From Lepiota brunneoincarnata (Eukaryota > Basidiomycota > Agaricomycetes > Agaricales > Agaricaceae), in the NCBI GenBank assembly GCA_023014365.1, contig JAEBUN010000006.1, positions 1,302,001-1,366,000 of the forward strand: a DNA stretch of 64,000 nt, in the 5' to 3' direction. The position numbers were made by a program, and so were the translations under genes. Below the pieces are notes generated by a model, which was not told the DNA's origin, did not search any database, and saw nothing but the letters and a program-made list of their open reading frames with translations. Of this stretch, positions 25,401-37,452 are shown in pieces (positions within the stretch are counted from its first letter, which is position 1; each line of letters begins with the position of its first letter).

Positions 25401-25940
25401 ACTTCATTCTCAACTACACATTCCTCATCGGTGATGCTTCTCTGATCAACTTCCAAAAGGTCCGTCAATTTCTCCTAATCCACCCTCTAGGGACGCTCCT
25501 CACATCATGCAAAAATCAAAACCCGACAGATTCTCGACCTAAAAGGCGTGCCACGCACAGTCGAAAAAGACCTGGAAGACACCTTTCTAATGATAACGAG
25601 CACCAAGACCGATTTGGACAGTACTTCCTTCCTCTCCGCGCTTGATATGGACCCTCCGCTCACAGGCTATCACACAACTGGTGGTGGGAGTCTAGTCAGT
25701 CCGGGGTCTAGTCGAGTCTCACTGCCTTTGGGCACGAGCTCCGCGGAAGGGATGTTTCAGAGTTTAAGTAGTGGTGGTGTGTCAACGCAGAGTGGTCCGC
25801 CGACGGGTTCTAGCGGTGGTGATGGAGGGGGATCGAACAGTGGGAGAGGGGGGCCGGGGGAGACTAAGAGGGAGGTGTTTTCTGATTTTAGGAGGTTTGT
25901 GAGTTTTGGATTGAGGAAGGACTCGGTAGCGCCTTCGTAG
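22401..25940 (+). CDS. VPS53: GARP/EARP tethering subunit VPS53
   Basis: Vps53 is a core subunit of the GARP complex that tethers endosome-derived vesicles at the trans-Golgi. The start ATG 22401 gives NELPYEVILAIQRVLEAP and DFNPVTVLNDLFPD, then after an intron EASLAHIDSVNQKLNETQEK. The N-terminal Vps53 domain continues with a coiled coil (MSRIREKATESEAVVRNITK, DIQILDLAKKNLVLSMTILR). It goes on to DISATFRQYTSVQRISRVWG, DVLGSDFRSHLIDRYVALEL, LIQNHEIEQGRAFPPNWKVG, KTLARVLAEMLAPH and ELFYFYGQSLDQCAKLSTGQ. The C-terminal half gives LLIDLQVVKGYLTKMPGESL, TTTRLEALLKVIVTPV and ILNYTFLIGDASLINFQKI, diagnostic for fungal Vps53. The tail is Gly/Ser-rich and disordered. About 15 introns. One frame discontinuity at about 25080-25095 has no splice signal (sense: one base missing). 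Confidence 0.9.
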
Positions 25941-26326
25941 TACCATAGTTTTCTGATTCGCCTATTGTTTTGATGGCCCGGTTGTTAGTGCAGTGGAACA
26001 AACGTAGTTCTGAGCAACATGTTTTAGTTTGGTAATTACTTGTGGTAAAGGGCGTAGTATTGGATACAAAGGGTTAGGTATAGAGTTGAGTATCGGCAGG
26101 CGAGGGGAGGACACACAACTATTATACAGTAAGGTGATAGAACGACTAAGGGGGTAAGCATAGATTCGACGGGATAAGTCTGATATATTGCAAAGATTGT
26201 GAAGGTAAGAAAAATGAAATTGCTGAGATGAACGGTCCACAGAACCCAATGAGTGAAATGTAATTGCAATCATGGATACTACCAGTGAAGTAAATGAGAA
26301 TGAGAGAAAGAAAGAGAATGCGATAT
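25941..26326. other. Convergent intergenic region
   Basis: AT-rich 3' flanks of VPS53 and the large membrane protein; no gene seen. Confidence 0.5.
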
Positions 26327-29300
26327 TCAAGAGGGAGGTTTCAAAAATCCACTACGTGGCGTGCGGGGAGTACTCCCACCACCACTCCCACTACCAAACA
26401 CTCTCTGCATAATGGAAGTGGGCGTATTGGACTGTTGCTGCTGTTGCTGTTGCTGCTGTTGTTGTAATTGTTGCTGCGATTGACTCGCCGACGTCGCAGT
26501 CGAAGAGGGATTGAGCCGCTGAGGCGTTAACGGTGTCATAGGTAGCGGTGGATGCGCATACAAATGCTGGCGCACATATTGTAGCTGCCCACTATCCTCA
26601 TCTCCATCCTCACCTCCACCCACACCCACATCCCCTTCCCCCTCCTCCGCCCCATGGGGGGAGTCAAAGTCAGACAAACTGGTGCGGAAATGCACTTCCG
26701 ATATCGAGTAGGGGAAACTGTCCGTCGGCGAGTCGACGGTTTCAGTCGATAGCGCTCGACCAGGGTGTGATGAAGTAGTGTCTTGGTCGTGAGTATCATG
26801 ACTTTGTTCGTGGTGATCGTGTTCATGATCATGTCTCTGTCCGTGTCCGTGTCCGTGTCCGTGTCTCTGTCCGTGTCCATACCCATGCCCACTGCTGCCC
26901 GAAGCAGCCGCGGCACCCGGCACCTGTAAATTTCTCCCAAACTCCACCGCCCTCTTCGACGACGGTGGCTGCGACTGCGGTGCAGGAATACTAGCACTAG
27001 GCGAAAGCATCGAAGGTGACGGCTCAACACCCGGGAAACCCTCAGGCAAATACGGCGATGGCGGAATCGAAAGCGGGAACGGGAATATATTTGAAGCGGG
27101 GGATCCCTGGGATACCGACACGGATTGCTGTGCTGGTGAGCCCAACGAGAGCGGGGGCGAGCTCGAAGATCCGGAGCTAGTTTGAGCACTGAGCCCACTC
27201 TGTATTGTCGTATTGCTCCATTTCGATTTGAGGCCTGCTGCAGGGAGCGGCACAACATTACGTCCCGGAAGCTGCATTGACCATATTCTGCCCGAGTTCG
27301 GTGCTGATCCCTGGCCGTTGTTGTCCCAAGCTGCAGAGCCTTCCGAGGTGCGACGGGAATGAAGTGAGGGAGGCTGAGAGCTAAAGTCGAGGAAGGACGC
27401 CGTCCCCATCTCGCCTTGGGCAGGAGGACTGATTATGACTGGAATCAGAGGGTAGAATGATACCGATTGTCCCTGGTGTCGATCCTGTTATCACGTCCAT
27501 CGGTGAGGTGGGTGATTGCCCACTGGGAGGTGTCAACCTAAACTTCGCCTTGGCTTTCTCCTTGCCCTTGCCCTTGTCCTTGTTGCCTTGACCCTTGCCC
27601 TTATCCTTTGTCTCTGCAGTAGGCATCGTTTCCTTAGCCGGGGGCTGTTCCACTGGGGTCGTGGCGGTGGTATTACTCGTGCTCGTTGGGTCATCCTCAA
27701 AATGCACCCTCGAAGCCGTGGACTGCCTCTTTGAAGCTGTCTGATCTTCTTCAGCTTCACCAGCGCCAGTACCTTCCACCATTATCTCACTACCAGCTTC
27801 AGCAAACGACTGAACGGCAACAGCACCAGGGCTCCCAAGACCGGCAGCATCACCAGGCCCCGAACGGCCTTTCCACTTCCTCTCGTTCCCCGCGGCGGCA
27901 GATGAAGAAGGGTTCCCGACAGAAGTCCCAGAATTTGTATTTGCGATGGCACCGTGATCGAAATCGAGACGGAATGGCGACGTCTCTCGTATGCTGAGGA
28001 AGGAAGGGCTATCAAGCGCAGGAACAGTAGGGCCCGGATCCCTACTGGGTGGCATGGGCTGTGGCCTCACGGGCTTGGTTTGAAGTTGGTCGCCTCGGTC
28101 ATGAGATGCTGGGGCACTATGGGTCGGGGCTCCTTGAGGGTCGGATTGCGGTATTGGAGGTAGGGGAGTAGGAGGGAGTGATGACCGGGCAGGTTTAGGA
28201 ACTGGGATGGGTGGAAGGGCTCGTATTGGACTGCTGGACCCGGACCCAGAAGTAGAGTCAGAAGAACCAGGACGAGGAGATGAGGACACAGGCGGAGGTG
28301 CCAGTGTCTTCGTCGTTGTTGTCGGTGGCGGCGGCAGTGGTAGTGGTAGTGGAGGTACGACCGGATCCGCTACCTCAGAGCCCCCACCCGTCTGCTGTTG
28401 GTGATGGCCCATACTCGCAGTGTCAGACCGAGGGACCGAGGATGGTTCTTCACGAGGCTGATATTGGTGTTGTTGTTGGCTTACTCGTTGACTCGCTCGC
28501 TTCTTTTGTCTCCCTTCTCGCTGTCTCTCCTGCTCTTCTTGGCGTTGCCGCTGCCGCTGCCGCTCTCGTTCCCGCTCCTGTTCTCGTTCCCTTTCCTGTT
28601 TCTCACGTTCACGCTCCCGCTCCTTGGCGCTCCCCTTGGCTCTCTGCGATCTTGATTTACTAATCCTAGGACTTAGGCCCCTAATCGCAGCACGCATCGA
28701 TATCGGCCCGCCCACGCCTGCCAACCCACCGCCTATACCAAGTATATGCATCCCAGTCGGATGTGGCTCGCTAGCTTCCGCGCCCCTCTGGTGCTGATCA
28801 GGCGAAATATTGGGAAGAGAGACAGGCGAAATCTCTTCCTCTGACCCCGGGAGATTCGTCTCACCCGCATAGGACAATATGAGGCCCCTGCTTGCTTCTC
28901 GAGCGTGGCTTGGCCCGCGGGTGTCTTGGGGCGAGGGAAGTTGACTCTGAGTCCGACTTTGTGGGGATCTGGTGACGGAACGAGGGACAGAGGGGGGTGA
29001 AGCCGTCGCTGGGGAATTGTTTGCGTTTGAATTGTTCGAGCCGGTGTTCGAGCCGGTGTTTTGGACAGAGGCAGCATATGAAGGGGGCTGGGCACTCAGA
29101 TACGCGGCTAGATTCGGGTTGGACCCGTAAGAGAGAGAAGTTACCCCGGAAAGTGAGGCATTATCATCCGAGCCGGGGGTGACTAGTTGTTTTGAATGCG
29201 AGCTGAGACGGAACGGGAAACCAGGAGACCAAGGTGTCCTCCCCAACTTGCTCCTTCCGCCATTATTACCCGATTTTCTCTTGCCGCGCGAGGACCGACT

Positions 29301-31020
29301 CGACGAACCACTACTCAACGGGTCACCCTCCACAACAAATCCCTCATAAGGCTGCTCGACATCCCGGGGACTGAGATCACCATCATGATTCTCCCCAGCC
29401 TTTCCTGCGCCCTCGACGTCGTATGAATGACGGAACTTGATACCGAGGCCAGTCAACCCAGAAACCATGTCTATTTCCCTCTTCCATCGCGCAAAGCCGC
29501 TCTTACCACTATCCCGGCGTCCGTGGTTGGCGGAAGTAGGAGTGACGCCGATGCCGTTGATTCCGTCAGGACTGATAGTGATGTGGTTGTTGTTGTCATG
29601 TTGAGGGGGAGCGGCAACAATGTCGAGCACAGCACCTGCTTCTTGCTGCTTGGGATGGAAGCCGTTAGCACCAGAGTCTCGTCTGCTACTCTTGCGGTGA
29701 GGAGGGGGAGTGAAGGTTAGTTCATGCTCACGCCTTCGTCTTCTCTGACGCGGGCGCCAGACGAAAATGAAAAAGAGGACAGCCGTGAGTAAAATAAAGG
29801 CCAACATGCCGGCGAGGACAAGGGCCGCGATTGTCCCCCTTGGGAAACTTTCATTAAGAGCAGCTGATGGAGAAGATGAAGATGAAGGGGTTGTGGTCGT
29901 GGTTCCCGGAGGACTTTCGGCAGCAGGTGGTAACGAACTATACAGGAATATCAGTTGACATGTGGATCAGAAGGCTGGTTTGGGTAACGGGAGGTGACAT
30001 ACGTGGGTTCACCAGAAGAGAATACGTCGAAGCCACCTGATTTGAGTTGCAAGACACCGCCGCGGTTGAGGATGACGATGCGGTGGGTGTTGTTGGGATC
30101 AAGGCTGGTGGCGTAGAAGAGGAGGGTGTTTGGATTACTGAAGGAGGAGCGTGCGGAGAAGACGGGGGACTGGGCGCCATCGAGAATCACGGAGTAGTTG
30201 CCAGCTTGTGGGGAAGTGGTGCCAAAGATACGTACAGAAATACCTATAGAGCAGTGCGTGGGTGTGGATGTAAGGTTTTTGATATGATGGTATGTGATCG
30301 TAGATCGGCACACACATACCAGAGAACGTCACTTGAGCCCTGTCGCCTTCGGTCTCAGATTGGTGAAGGGGGGGTTGACCGGAGGAGGGAAGGAAGGACC
30401 AGCGCCCTGAGAACTGGATGTCCGTGTCCTCGAGGATGTGGTCTGTGAAGATGATACTGGGGGATGGTTGAGGGGCAGTCATAGACGAGAGGATGCAACT
30501 AACTCTGAGAAGTTTGCTGGGGGAGGGCTTGCGACAACTGCCTTGTCAAATACAAGCATGGAGGAGTCAGGGGGGTCCTGGGCTTCTGGAGTGATGGCGG
30601 TTAGTCTGAGTGTATGGTTCGCGTCGAGTAGACCATCGAGGGAGGCTAGAAGATTGTTGGTGGGGTTAGTCTGGCTCGGGCGGATGGAAACACCATCGAG
30701 AGTCAGAGAAAAGTCGGCGCGAGTGGTGTTGCCAAAGAGCTGGATAGAGGTTCCTGAGTGGGGATGTCGGCGTAAGCAGAAGCGAGATGCTAAAGAGTAC
30801 ACCTACCATGCCAGATGACAGAGACAGATGCTCCATTGCGAGAGGTGATATGCTGGGTCTGCCCAACGCCGGTCTGACCAATGGAGGTTGCAAAGCCCGA
30901 GTCGAGAAAGTAAGGGTTCCAGCCCGCAGAGAGATTTGGAAAAGAGAAGGTGTCTGGGAAAGGAGAGTACGCGATAGTAGGCGAGGTGTCGTCGACGGAG
31001 AACTGGACAGGATTTGCCAT
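26327..31020 (-). CDS. Large single-pass membrane protein, jelly-roll-like ectodomain and long disordered cytosolic tail
   Basis: Function unknown; the architecture is common in Agaricomycetes and resembles wall- or carbohydrate-sensing proteins. The start at 31020 gives MANPVQFSVDDTSPTIAYSP with no classical signal peptide. Two beta-rich ectodomain repeats follow, each with an IxxFGTT or IQLFGNT block and a YSVILDG or FSLTLDG block, plus many N-glycosylation sequons. A Ser/Thr/Pro stalk precedes the membrane helix (AALVLAGMLAFILLTAVLFF), followed by a stop-transfer RPRQRRRRR. The cytosolic tail exceeds 1,000 residues. It contains a long Arg/Glu alternating stretch near 28510-28630, a His-Gly-rich run and a polyGln run. 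One frame break near 27441-27456 (a C/G run) separates TIGIILP from PVIISPPAQG; removing one base restores the natural reading. Confidence 0.65.
26433..26480. repeat. CAG/CAA polyglutamine microsatellite
   Basis: Read on the minus strand this encodes an almost uninterrupted run of about 15 Gln near the C-terminus of the membrane protein. Mixed CAG and CAA codons suggest it is moderately stable. Confidence 0.8.
26800..26890. repeat. Gly-His minisatellite in the membrane protein tail
   Basis: Six-base repeats (plus strand GTGTCC) encode HGYGHGQRHGHGHGHGQRHD on the minus strand, a potential metal-binding or simply slippage-prone segment. Confidence 0.7.
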
Positions 31021-31090
31021 GGACTCATGAGGGGAAGGTAACGGAAGGAAAAAAGAATCAGGAAGAGATCTTATTATATATATATCAATC
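31021..31090. promoter_or_regulatory. 70-bp bidirectional promoter
   Basis: Only 70 bp separate the minus start at 31020 from the plus start at 31091. The segment contains an (AT)n block near 31073-31083 that could serve as a TATA element for either direction. Leaders of both transcripts must be very short or overlap the opposite coding region. Confidence 0.6.
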
Positions 31091-32814
31091 ATGAACAACG
31101 ACATCGACCCGGTCATCCTCCATTCCATCCTCATCTGCCTCGTTGCTGGCGACGCTCACCTCATTATCCGCACACACAAAGACGATATCAGTCTCGTCAC
31201 CAGACTCGTCGTCCACGTCCGTCGCTTTTTTCTTTGTTTTCTTTTTTTTTTTGTGTGTCTTGCTCATCCCTCTGTACAGACTCTCTCATCCGTCTTTGAC
31301 TACACTACACACAAGCTCAAAATCCGCCACAGGCCCAGCCCACCGTCAACAATCTCCCCTCCTCCCCCGCCGACAACCACCCCCGCCAACTTTCTCAGAT
31401 CGCTCTTCCTCGCTTCTCCCTCGTCGTCCTCCCGCACCTCTCAAGATGAAAGCTCAGATCCAAATAGATCCCGCAAACTCCGCTCACGCTCACGCTCGCG
31501 GACCACAATGAAGCAGCGACCCCACTCTGCCCGCTCTATCTCATCCCCAGCGGACCCCTCTCATATCGAACCCTCTATTAGCGAGGGTCATCATGTCAAA
31601 GCCACCGGCGCTACTATGTCTCGGGGTATCTCGCATGCCCATACCGATCCACTGCCACCCCACCAACCTCAACCGGGGAATAAGCCACTGCCTCAGCTGC
31701 CCCGTGCCCTTGTCATCTCCGGTCTGGAAAACGCTGGTGCCTCATCTCAACGTGCTCTTGCACAGGTCCTGTCCGAAAAGAGCGTTCGTTTTGACAGCCG
31801 TGACGGCCGAAGATTACTGAATACCCACCAGGACGGACACGATCCCGATGCGGATGACTTTGAAGGCTTATGGAATCTGCCTGATGGGTTCATTGTCGTC
31901 TATGTCTGCCCTATCGAGCCATCCGAAAGACCCAAGATCCACAAGTCCCTTGTGCGTCCTTTTTTGCTCTTCTCCGTGTTATCATCAATCAAATGTTCAC
32001 AAAGCTGCGGATCTAGCTAGACAACTTTGCGATGAGTTGTAATGTCCTTATCAAACCTGGCATCCGAAATGCATTCCAATCTATCCCTTTCTCGCCTCTA
32101 CGGTCCAATTCCGTCACCCAAACATCAAACCCATCGACGCCTCTTCCGTCACCGCATATGTCCTTACCCCCGACTCACAGCACTAGACCGCCCCAACTAC
32201 ACCAGCCACGATCAAGCAGCTCCCACTTCTACGTCTCCCCTCCACTTTTCTCCGACCCACCCTTCCCGCCGGCCCGCATACAAGCTCTCCACCAAGCTTG
32301 CACCAACAAAGCCCACCTATCACCTCTTCTCTCGTTATATCTAGCCGACTTGCTCTCTGCAACGAGGCATCACCCACAGTTAGATGGGTCATTACTTACT
32401 GCCCGGTGTGTCGGGGATGCGGAGAAGCTCGCAAAAGCTGCCAGGGTGGTCGGAATGGATCCGACTGGTGTGGAGCTGCTAAGGGGTGAGGAGGGTGGGG
32501 ACGAAGATCAAGGTTCCAATAACAACGACGAATCGGACTCGGAGAACCTCCAAAAGGGGAGGAAGAAGGGAAAGGGAAAGGCGAAGACCAAGGAACAAGA
32601 CAAGCGGATGCAGATGGACGTGACAGAAGTCGATATTGCTAGGATGTTTCCTAGGTGTGTATCTCATCGGCTGAGGGTTAGAGATGGACCGAGAGAGGAG
32701 GTGCTTGCTGGAGCCGTGTTTGGTGCTACGTTTGGTGAAGAGGGGGAGGATGTGGATGGCGAGAGTAGACCGAGTGTAAAAGATATTTTGGTCAGCATTA
32801 TGGCTGAGGTATAA
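31091..32814 (+). CDS. Magnesium-chelatase-like AAA+ protein, fungal type
   Basis: Fungal relatives of the Mg-chelatase ATPase fold, without chlorophyll synthesis; cellular role unknown. The start at 31091 gives MNNDIDPVILHSILICLVAG and DAHLIIRTHKDDISLVTRLV. A pyrimidine-rich stretch ending CTGTACAG near 31280 is probably an intron, before TLSSVFDY. After a Ser/Arg-rich linker comes the conserved core: LPRALVISGLENAGASSQRA then LAQVLSEKSVRFD, and WNLPDGFIVVYVCPIEPSER then PKIHKSL. It continues across an intron into LDNFAMSCNVLIKPG. This matches the sensor and Walker B-like strands of the fold, but I see no P-loop, so it may be catalytically inactive. The C-terminus is acidic/basic low complexity, then VTEVDIARMFPRCVSHRLRV. 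The stop is at 32812-32814. Confidence 0.65.
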
Positions 32815-33303
32815 TCGCAATTCGTTTTATTTCGGTCCCAATCATCATTGGGGATCCCCAGCAATGCTATCACTACTAAGGCACTAATTAATCAAACTGT
32901 ACTGATCTAATGATGACCACTCGCAAATATTTCCTAGCAATAAAGGGACAAAAAAAACATGTACACACGAACAAATCGATAAAAGGTTGTGGCGCACTCT
33001 CTCTCCAACAACCAACTCGCACACTCCACATCGACAATCAGTAGAAGGACAGAAAACCCCAGTTGCTTCTTCTAAAAGCGATTGACAAGCACCGTTTCTC
33101 AAGAAAGATAGGGGCCCTAAGGCAAGAACGATTTTCCACAACACCACACACCACACAACGCAACAGGTGACGATTACTCCCGGAAGAAAGCAGATCCCTC
33201 GAGAGGTTTGGATTTATTTTGTTCGCTCACACGGTTGCGGATAGTGTGTTCTGTATTTGGATAACTGTAAGCAAGTCGAGTCGCGGAGAGCTGCACCCGT
33301 ACC
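32815..33303. other. Intergenic between tandem genes
   Basis: AT-rich 3' flank of the magnesium-chelatase-like gene and promoter/leader of the Zn2Cys6 gene; no gene seen. Confidence 0.5.
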
Positions 33304-36300
33304 ATGACGGCCATCGCATTCAAGAGCATCCCGCCCTCTCCCCTCGGAGGCACCTCTCTATCGAGAAACAATAGCCGCAACGACCACGATGGAAATCCAA
33401 GCGTGAGCAGCAGCAGTAGCAAGGTCGGAGCTGGGGTTGTCCCCACGGCAGCAAGTGACGACAACAGAACACAGAAGAAACGGCGGATCCCAGGTGCTTG
33501 CGATATCTGCAAGAAAAAGAAAAGTAGTTATCTGGTGTCTCCACCCTCTTTTTCCCCTGTGCCATGACACATTTCCTTGGGTCATTTCATTGCTGATTTC
33601 ATCTTCTTTGCTCCCCTTCCCCTTCCCCACCCCTCTCCCACTTTACCCTCGCCCTTGCGCCTCCCTTTCCCGTTCGCTCCCTCTCTCCCATTTTCTCTCG
33701 TGCCAGTTCGCTGTGATAGTGGTGAGATGCCCGGGAATCGGTGTAGTAATTGCATCCATTATGGGTTCGACTGTACGCATAAGGAGGTTACAAAGGTGAG
33801 GTGATACATAGGGGTTGGCGTTGAGGGTTGTGTGGGACCCTGGCTTACGAACTCGCTTTATCGTTATAGACCCTAGGACCTGCAAAAGGGTTGGCGTTCT
33901 TATGCATCCAAACCGCAAATGTATGACTGAACTCGGTGTGTTCGGGATTAGATACGTGGAGAGTTTAGAAGCTCGTTTGGAGAAGATGGATAAGCTCTTG
34001 ACGACGGTGCGTACTATGACAGGGGTCAGGCGAAATCAGAAGCTAATAATTGGTATTCGCTATAGTTATTGCCAGGCATTGATCTAAGCCAAGAGGCCGA
34101 TAAGTTGCTCGAGGAAGCCCATGTGGAGGCTTCACTACCAAGGATTGAAGAGGACGAACCAGTAGGCTTGACCGGGAAACTAGCGAAGCTCAACCTCAAC
34201 CCACCTCAGAATCGATTCTTTGGAAAATCAAGGTAGGTGCGACGTTAGGATTATGAATCAGAGCAAGCTGAGTTTTCTATGGACAGTGGGTATCAACTTA
34301 TCCAGACGGCTCTGGATTTGAAGAGCCAGTACAACGGCGACCGGAATCGAACCGGACAACCCGTCCTCAAGTATAAACGTGCCGAGTTTTGGGAAATACC
34401 CCAAGTGAGTTGGAACATCTTTGTTACCTCCACCCCCGGACATTTACATACGTCCCAGTGGATAAAATTCAACCCTGAAATCGAGGAAATCAACCAACAG
34501 TACCACTTTCCCGAAAATGATCTTATGGCGTCCCTCATCGACTATTACTTTATCCAAATTAACCCCTTCCTTCCCCTCCTTCACAGACCCACGTTTCAAA
34601 AGGGCATTGCCCACGGCTTGCATCTCACCGACGCTAGTTTTGGGGCTACGGTCTTACTTGTATGTGCTCTTGGATCAAGATATTCTAGAGATTCTCGCGT
34701 GTTTGTTGAAGGCTCCAACTCAACGCGCTCAGCGGGCTGGAAGTGGTTTGAACAGGTTCGGGTGCTCCGAACTTCCTTCTTCAAAAGGACTTCGCTGTAT
34801 GAACTGCAAGCGTACGCAGTAAGGCTCCACAATATTTTATTTGTGCGGTCATACCTCTGATCATCAGGCATATATAGCTCTCTGTGCTATTTTCTCAATC
34901 GTCCGAAACTCCCCAGGGTTGTTGGAGCCAGGTTGGGATGGCACTGCGTTTAGCCCAGGAAGTTGGTGCCCATCGACGGCGGTCGCAGAATAGCAGTCCA
35001 ACAGCAGAAGACGAACTATGGAAACGTGCCTTCTGGTATGTTTATCTTCGTCCCTCCCCCCTCCTGATTCGCTCTTTAACCCCATTTCGTATAAAACTCG
35101 CAGGGTGCTTGTGAGCATTGATCGTCTGACAAGTTCGTTCTCGGGCCGTCCATGCGGTCTCCAAGATGAGGAGTAAATATAGCTCTCTCTTGGAACTAAA
35201 TGAGAGGCTGATCGCTTTCTGACAGCTTCGATCTGGACCTTCCCACCGAGTGCGATGATGAGTACTGGGAAAATCGAGATCCGACACAATGCTTCAAGCA
35301 GCCTGCGGACAAACCGTCCTCGATCGCATTTTTCAATTGTTATCTCAGCCTCATGGATATCCTCGCGTATGCTATGCGTGTGATGGTAGGTTGCCTGTTT
35401 GTAATCCACAGGCAACTATGATTGACAAGCTGGCTAGTACTCCATCAAGCGACCTAAAAATATGTTCGGAAGAGTCATTCAGCGCTCAGAGCAACAGATA
35501 ATCGCAGAGTTAGATTCAGCGATGAATAATTGGATGGACTCTGTCCCACAGCACTGTGGGTTTCCTTTTGCTTCTTAGTTACGCCCAGCATTTACACACA
35601 CACGCACCTACACCTCTTCGACCCAGTGAGGTGGAATCCATCGTGCAACAACCAGCTATTCCTCAAGCAGTCCGCCGCACTATTCGCGACATATTATCAC
35701 CTACAGATATTTATCCACCGGCCATTTATACCGTCTCCTCGAAACCGGACTCCCGTCACGTTCCCATCTCTGGCAATATGTACGAATGCAGCTAGATCGT
35801 GTTGCCATGTTCTTGAGTCCTATAGCCGCCTTAGTGATCTGCCGCTACCCCATTTACAGGTTCGTCTGTGTTGCTAACCTGGTGACTTGAAACTGTGTGG
35901 CTTATCAGTTATTTTTGTTGTCTCCCGTGGTGGGTGGATTGGGGGTTTGTAGATAACTGCGTTTACGGCGGCCGTGATATTATTGTTGAACATCTGGAGC
36001 GGCAAGAGGACGGGATTCGCACCGAATCCGAGGAGAGAGATGGAGGATGTACAACGATGTATGATCATGCTCAAATCATGCGAGAAGAGGTAGGAAAGGG
36101 TGTCAAGCTCTACTGCGGACCTAGGGTTCTGACATTTTCGTTTTTAGATGGAGTTCGGCTGGCCGGTATTGGTAAGCATTTCTGAGTTGGGTCTATCTGC
36201 CGCCCCCTTACTAAACACTTATTCCATCCCAGGGATATTTTGACGGAGCTTGCATACGCGGGTGATGTGGCGATCAACGACACTTCATTGCCTTCGAACC

Positions 36301-37208
36301 TGCCGAGTCGAAAACGGCGACGAACAGCGTCAAACGACGACATGCCCGGCCCGCCATTCTCGTCTCCCAAGACCTCAGGAGGCAGTTCCGTCCAGAGTCC
36401 GGAGACGACCTCTCCTCCCAGTCTTGTTTCTTCACCCACTACCTCCACGCAATCTCCACCCATCCCCGATGCACCGCCAAACTTTTCGCTGCCAATGTAC
36501 AGCACCGAACTCGGTCGGCTTCCTGTCTACGGCCAATTTAACTTTCTGGACACGATTGCTGCTTCACAAGAGACTGCTAGGCAGATTCAGGCGGCGTTCC
36601 CTGCTGCTGCTTTTTCCCCTGTGTGCCCAAGGCACTTTTTCCAGCTGCCAACACTGCCAGTGTCAGGGCCGACCAATGGCTACTCTACGGCGACAGAGAA
36701 TTCATTCTCGTTTCCGGCTCCACTTGCTCTTGGCGCACTCTTTGATGGACAGCTGACGGGCAACTCTTACCCGCAAATGGCGCCACCTGGTGGTGTAGTT
36801 CCCCTGACTAGTCCTAGTGCGGCGCTGGCAGCGACAGGGACAGCGGCGATGGGCACGGCGAGTGGAGTCAATCCTGCTACTAGTGTTAACGCTGCCACTG
36901 CGATTGGATCGGCGGCCGCGGTGCCGGGTGGTGGTGGTTTAGTAGGCGGAGGAGGGGGAGGAAGTATTGGGTCGGGTGCAGTTAGTCGGGGGTTGTTGGA
37001 TAATGATATGATGACGATGTGGTCAACTGCGCCTACGAATTTCGAGTGCGGGTTTCTTTTGCTCTTTGAGTGGGTTTCCTGTGCTTGACGTGTAATTTAT
37101 TATTATTTTAGGTTGGATGAGTGGGGATCGTATATTTCCAGTGTCAATCAGATGACACATAGGCTCGGAGGGCGTGGGCTTGGTCCGCAGTCGGTGGCTG
37201 AGGGTTGA
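33304..37208 (+). CDS. Zn2Cys6 transcription factor with fungal-specific regulatory domain
   Basis: A nuclear zinc-cluster regulator. The start ATG 33304 leads to a Ser-rich N-terminus. The binuclear cluster is split by an intron: GACDICKKKK and then RCDSGEMPGNRCSNCIHYGF and DCTH, with all six Cys in place. A linker and short coiled coil follow (YVESLEARLEKMDKLLTT, LLPGIDLSQEADKLLEE). The fungal_trans middle-homology domain includes LIDYYFIQINPFLPLLHRPT, ATVLLVCALGSRYSRDSRV, LSVLFSQSSETPQGCWSQVG, MALRLAQEVGAHRR, ELWKRAFWVLVSIDRLTSSF and GRPCGLQDEDFDLDLP. After several more introns comes a nuclear-localisation-like SRKRRRTASND, then Ala/Gly-rich low complexity. The last exon ends RLGGRGLGPQSVAEG with TGA at 37206-37208. 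The architecture resembles xylanolytic-activator-like basidiomycete regulators; the target genes are unknown. Confidence 0.9.
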
Positions 37209-37452
37209 GTTTGAGCAGTTGGAAAACCATGCTTGTTGTGCGACATGAAAGGATGATTGCAGATATAACGGATGGACCCCTTCTATACTATGAGACAATT
37301 GATGGATCGGCAACTTACTTTTGTAGCTTTTGATGGCATTAACTTCGGGTGTTTGCTGAGTCACCGGATCAAATTCCCAAATCTACGACGACTTTGAAAA
37401 GTTGAGGGAGCTCTACACCTCCAACGACCAATACCGAGGAAAAGAGAAGGGA

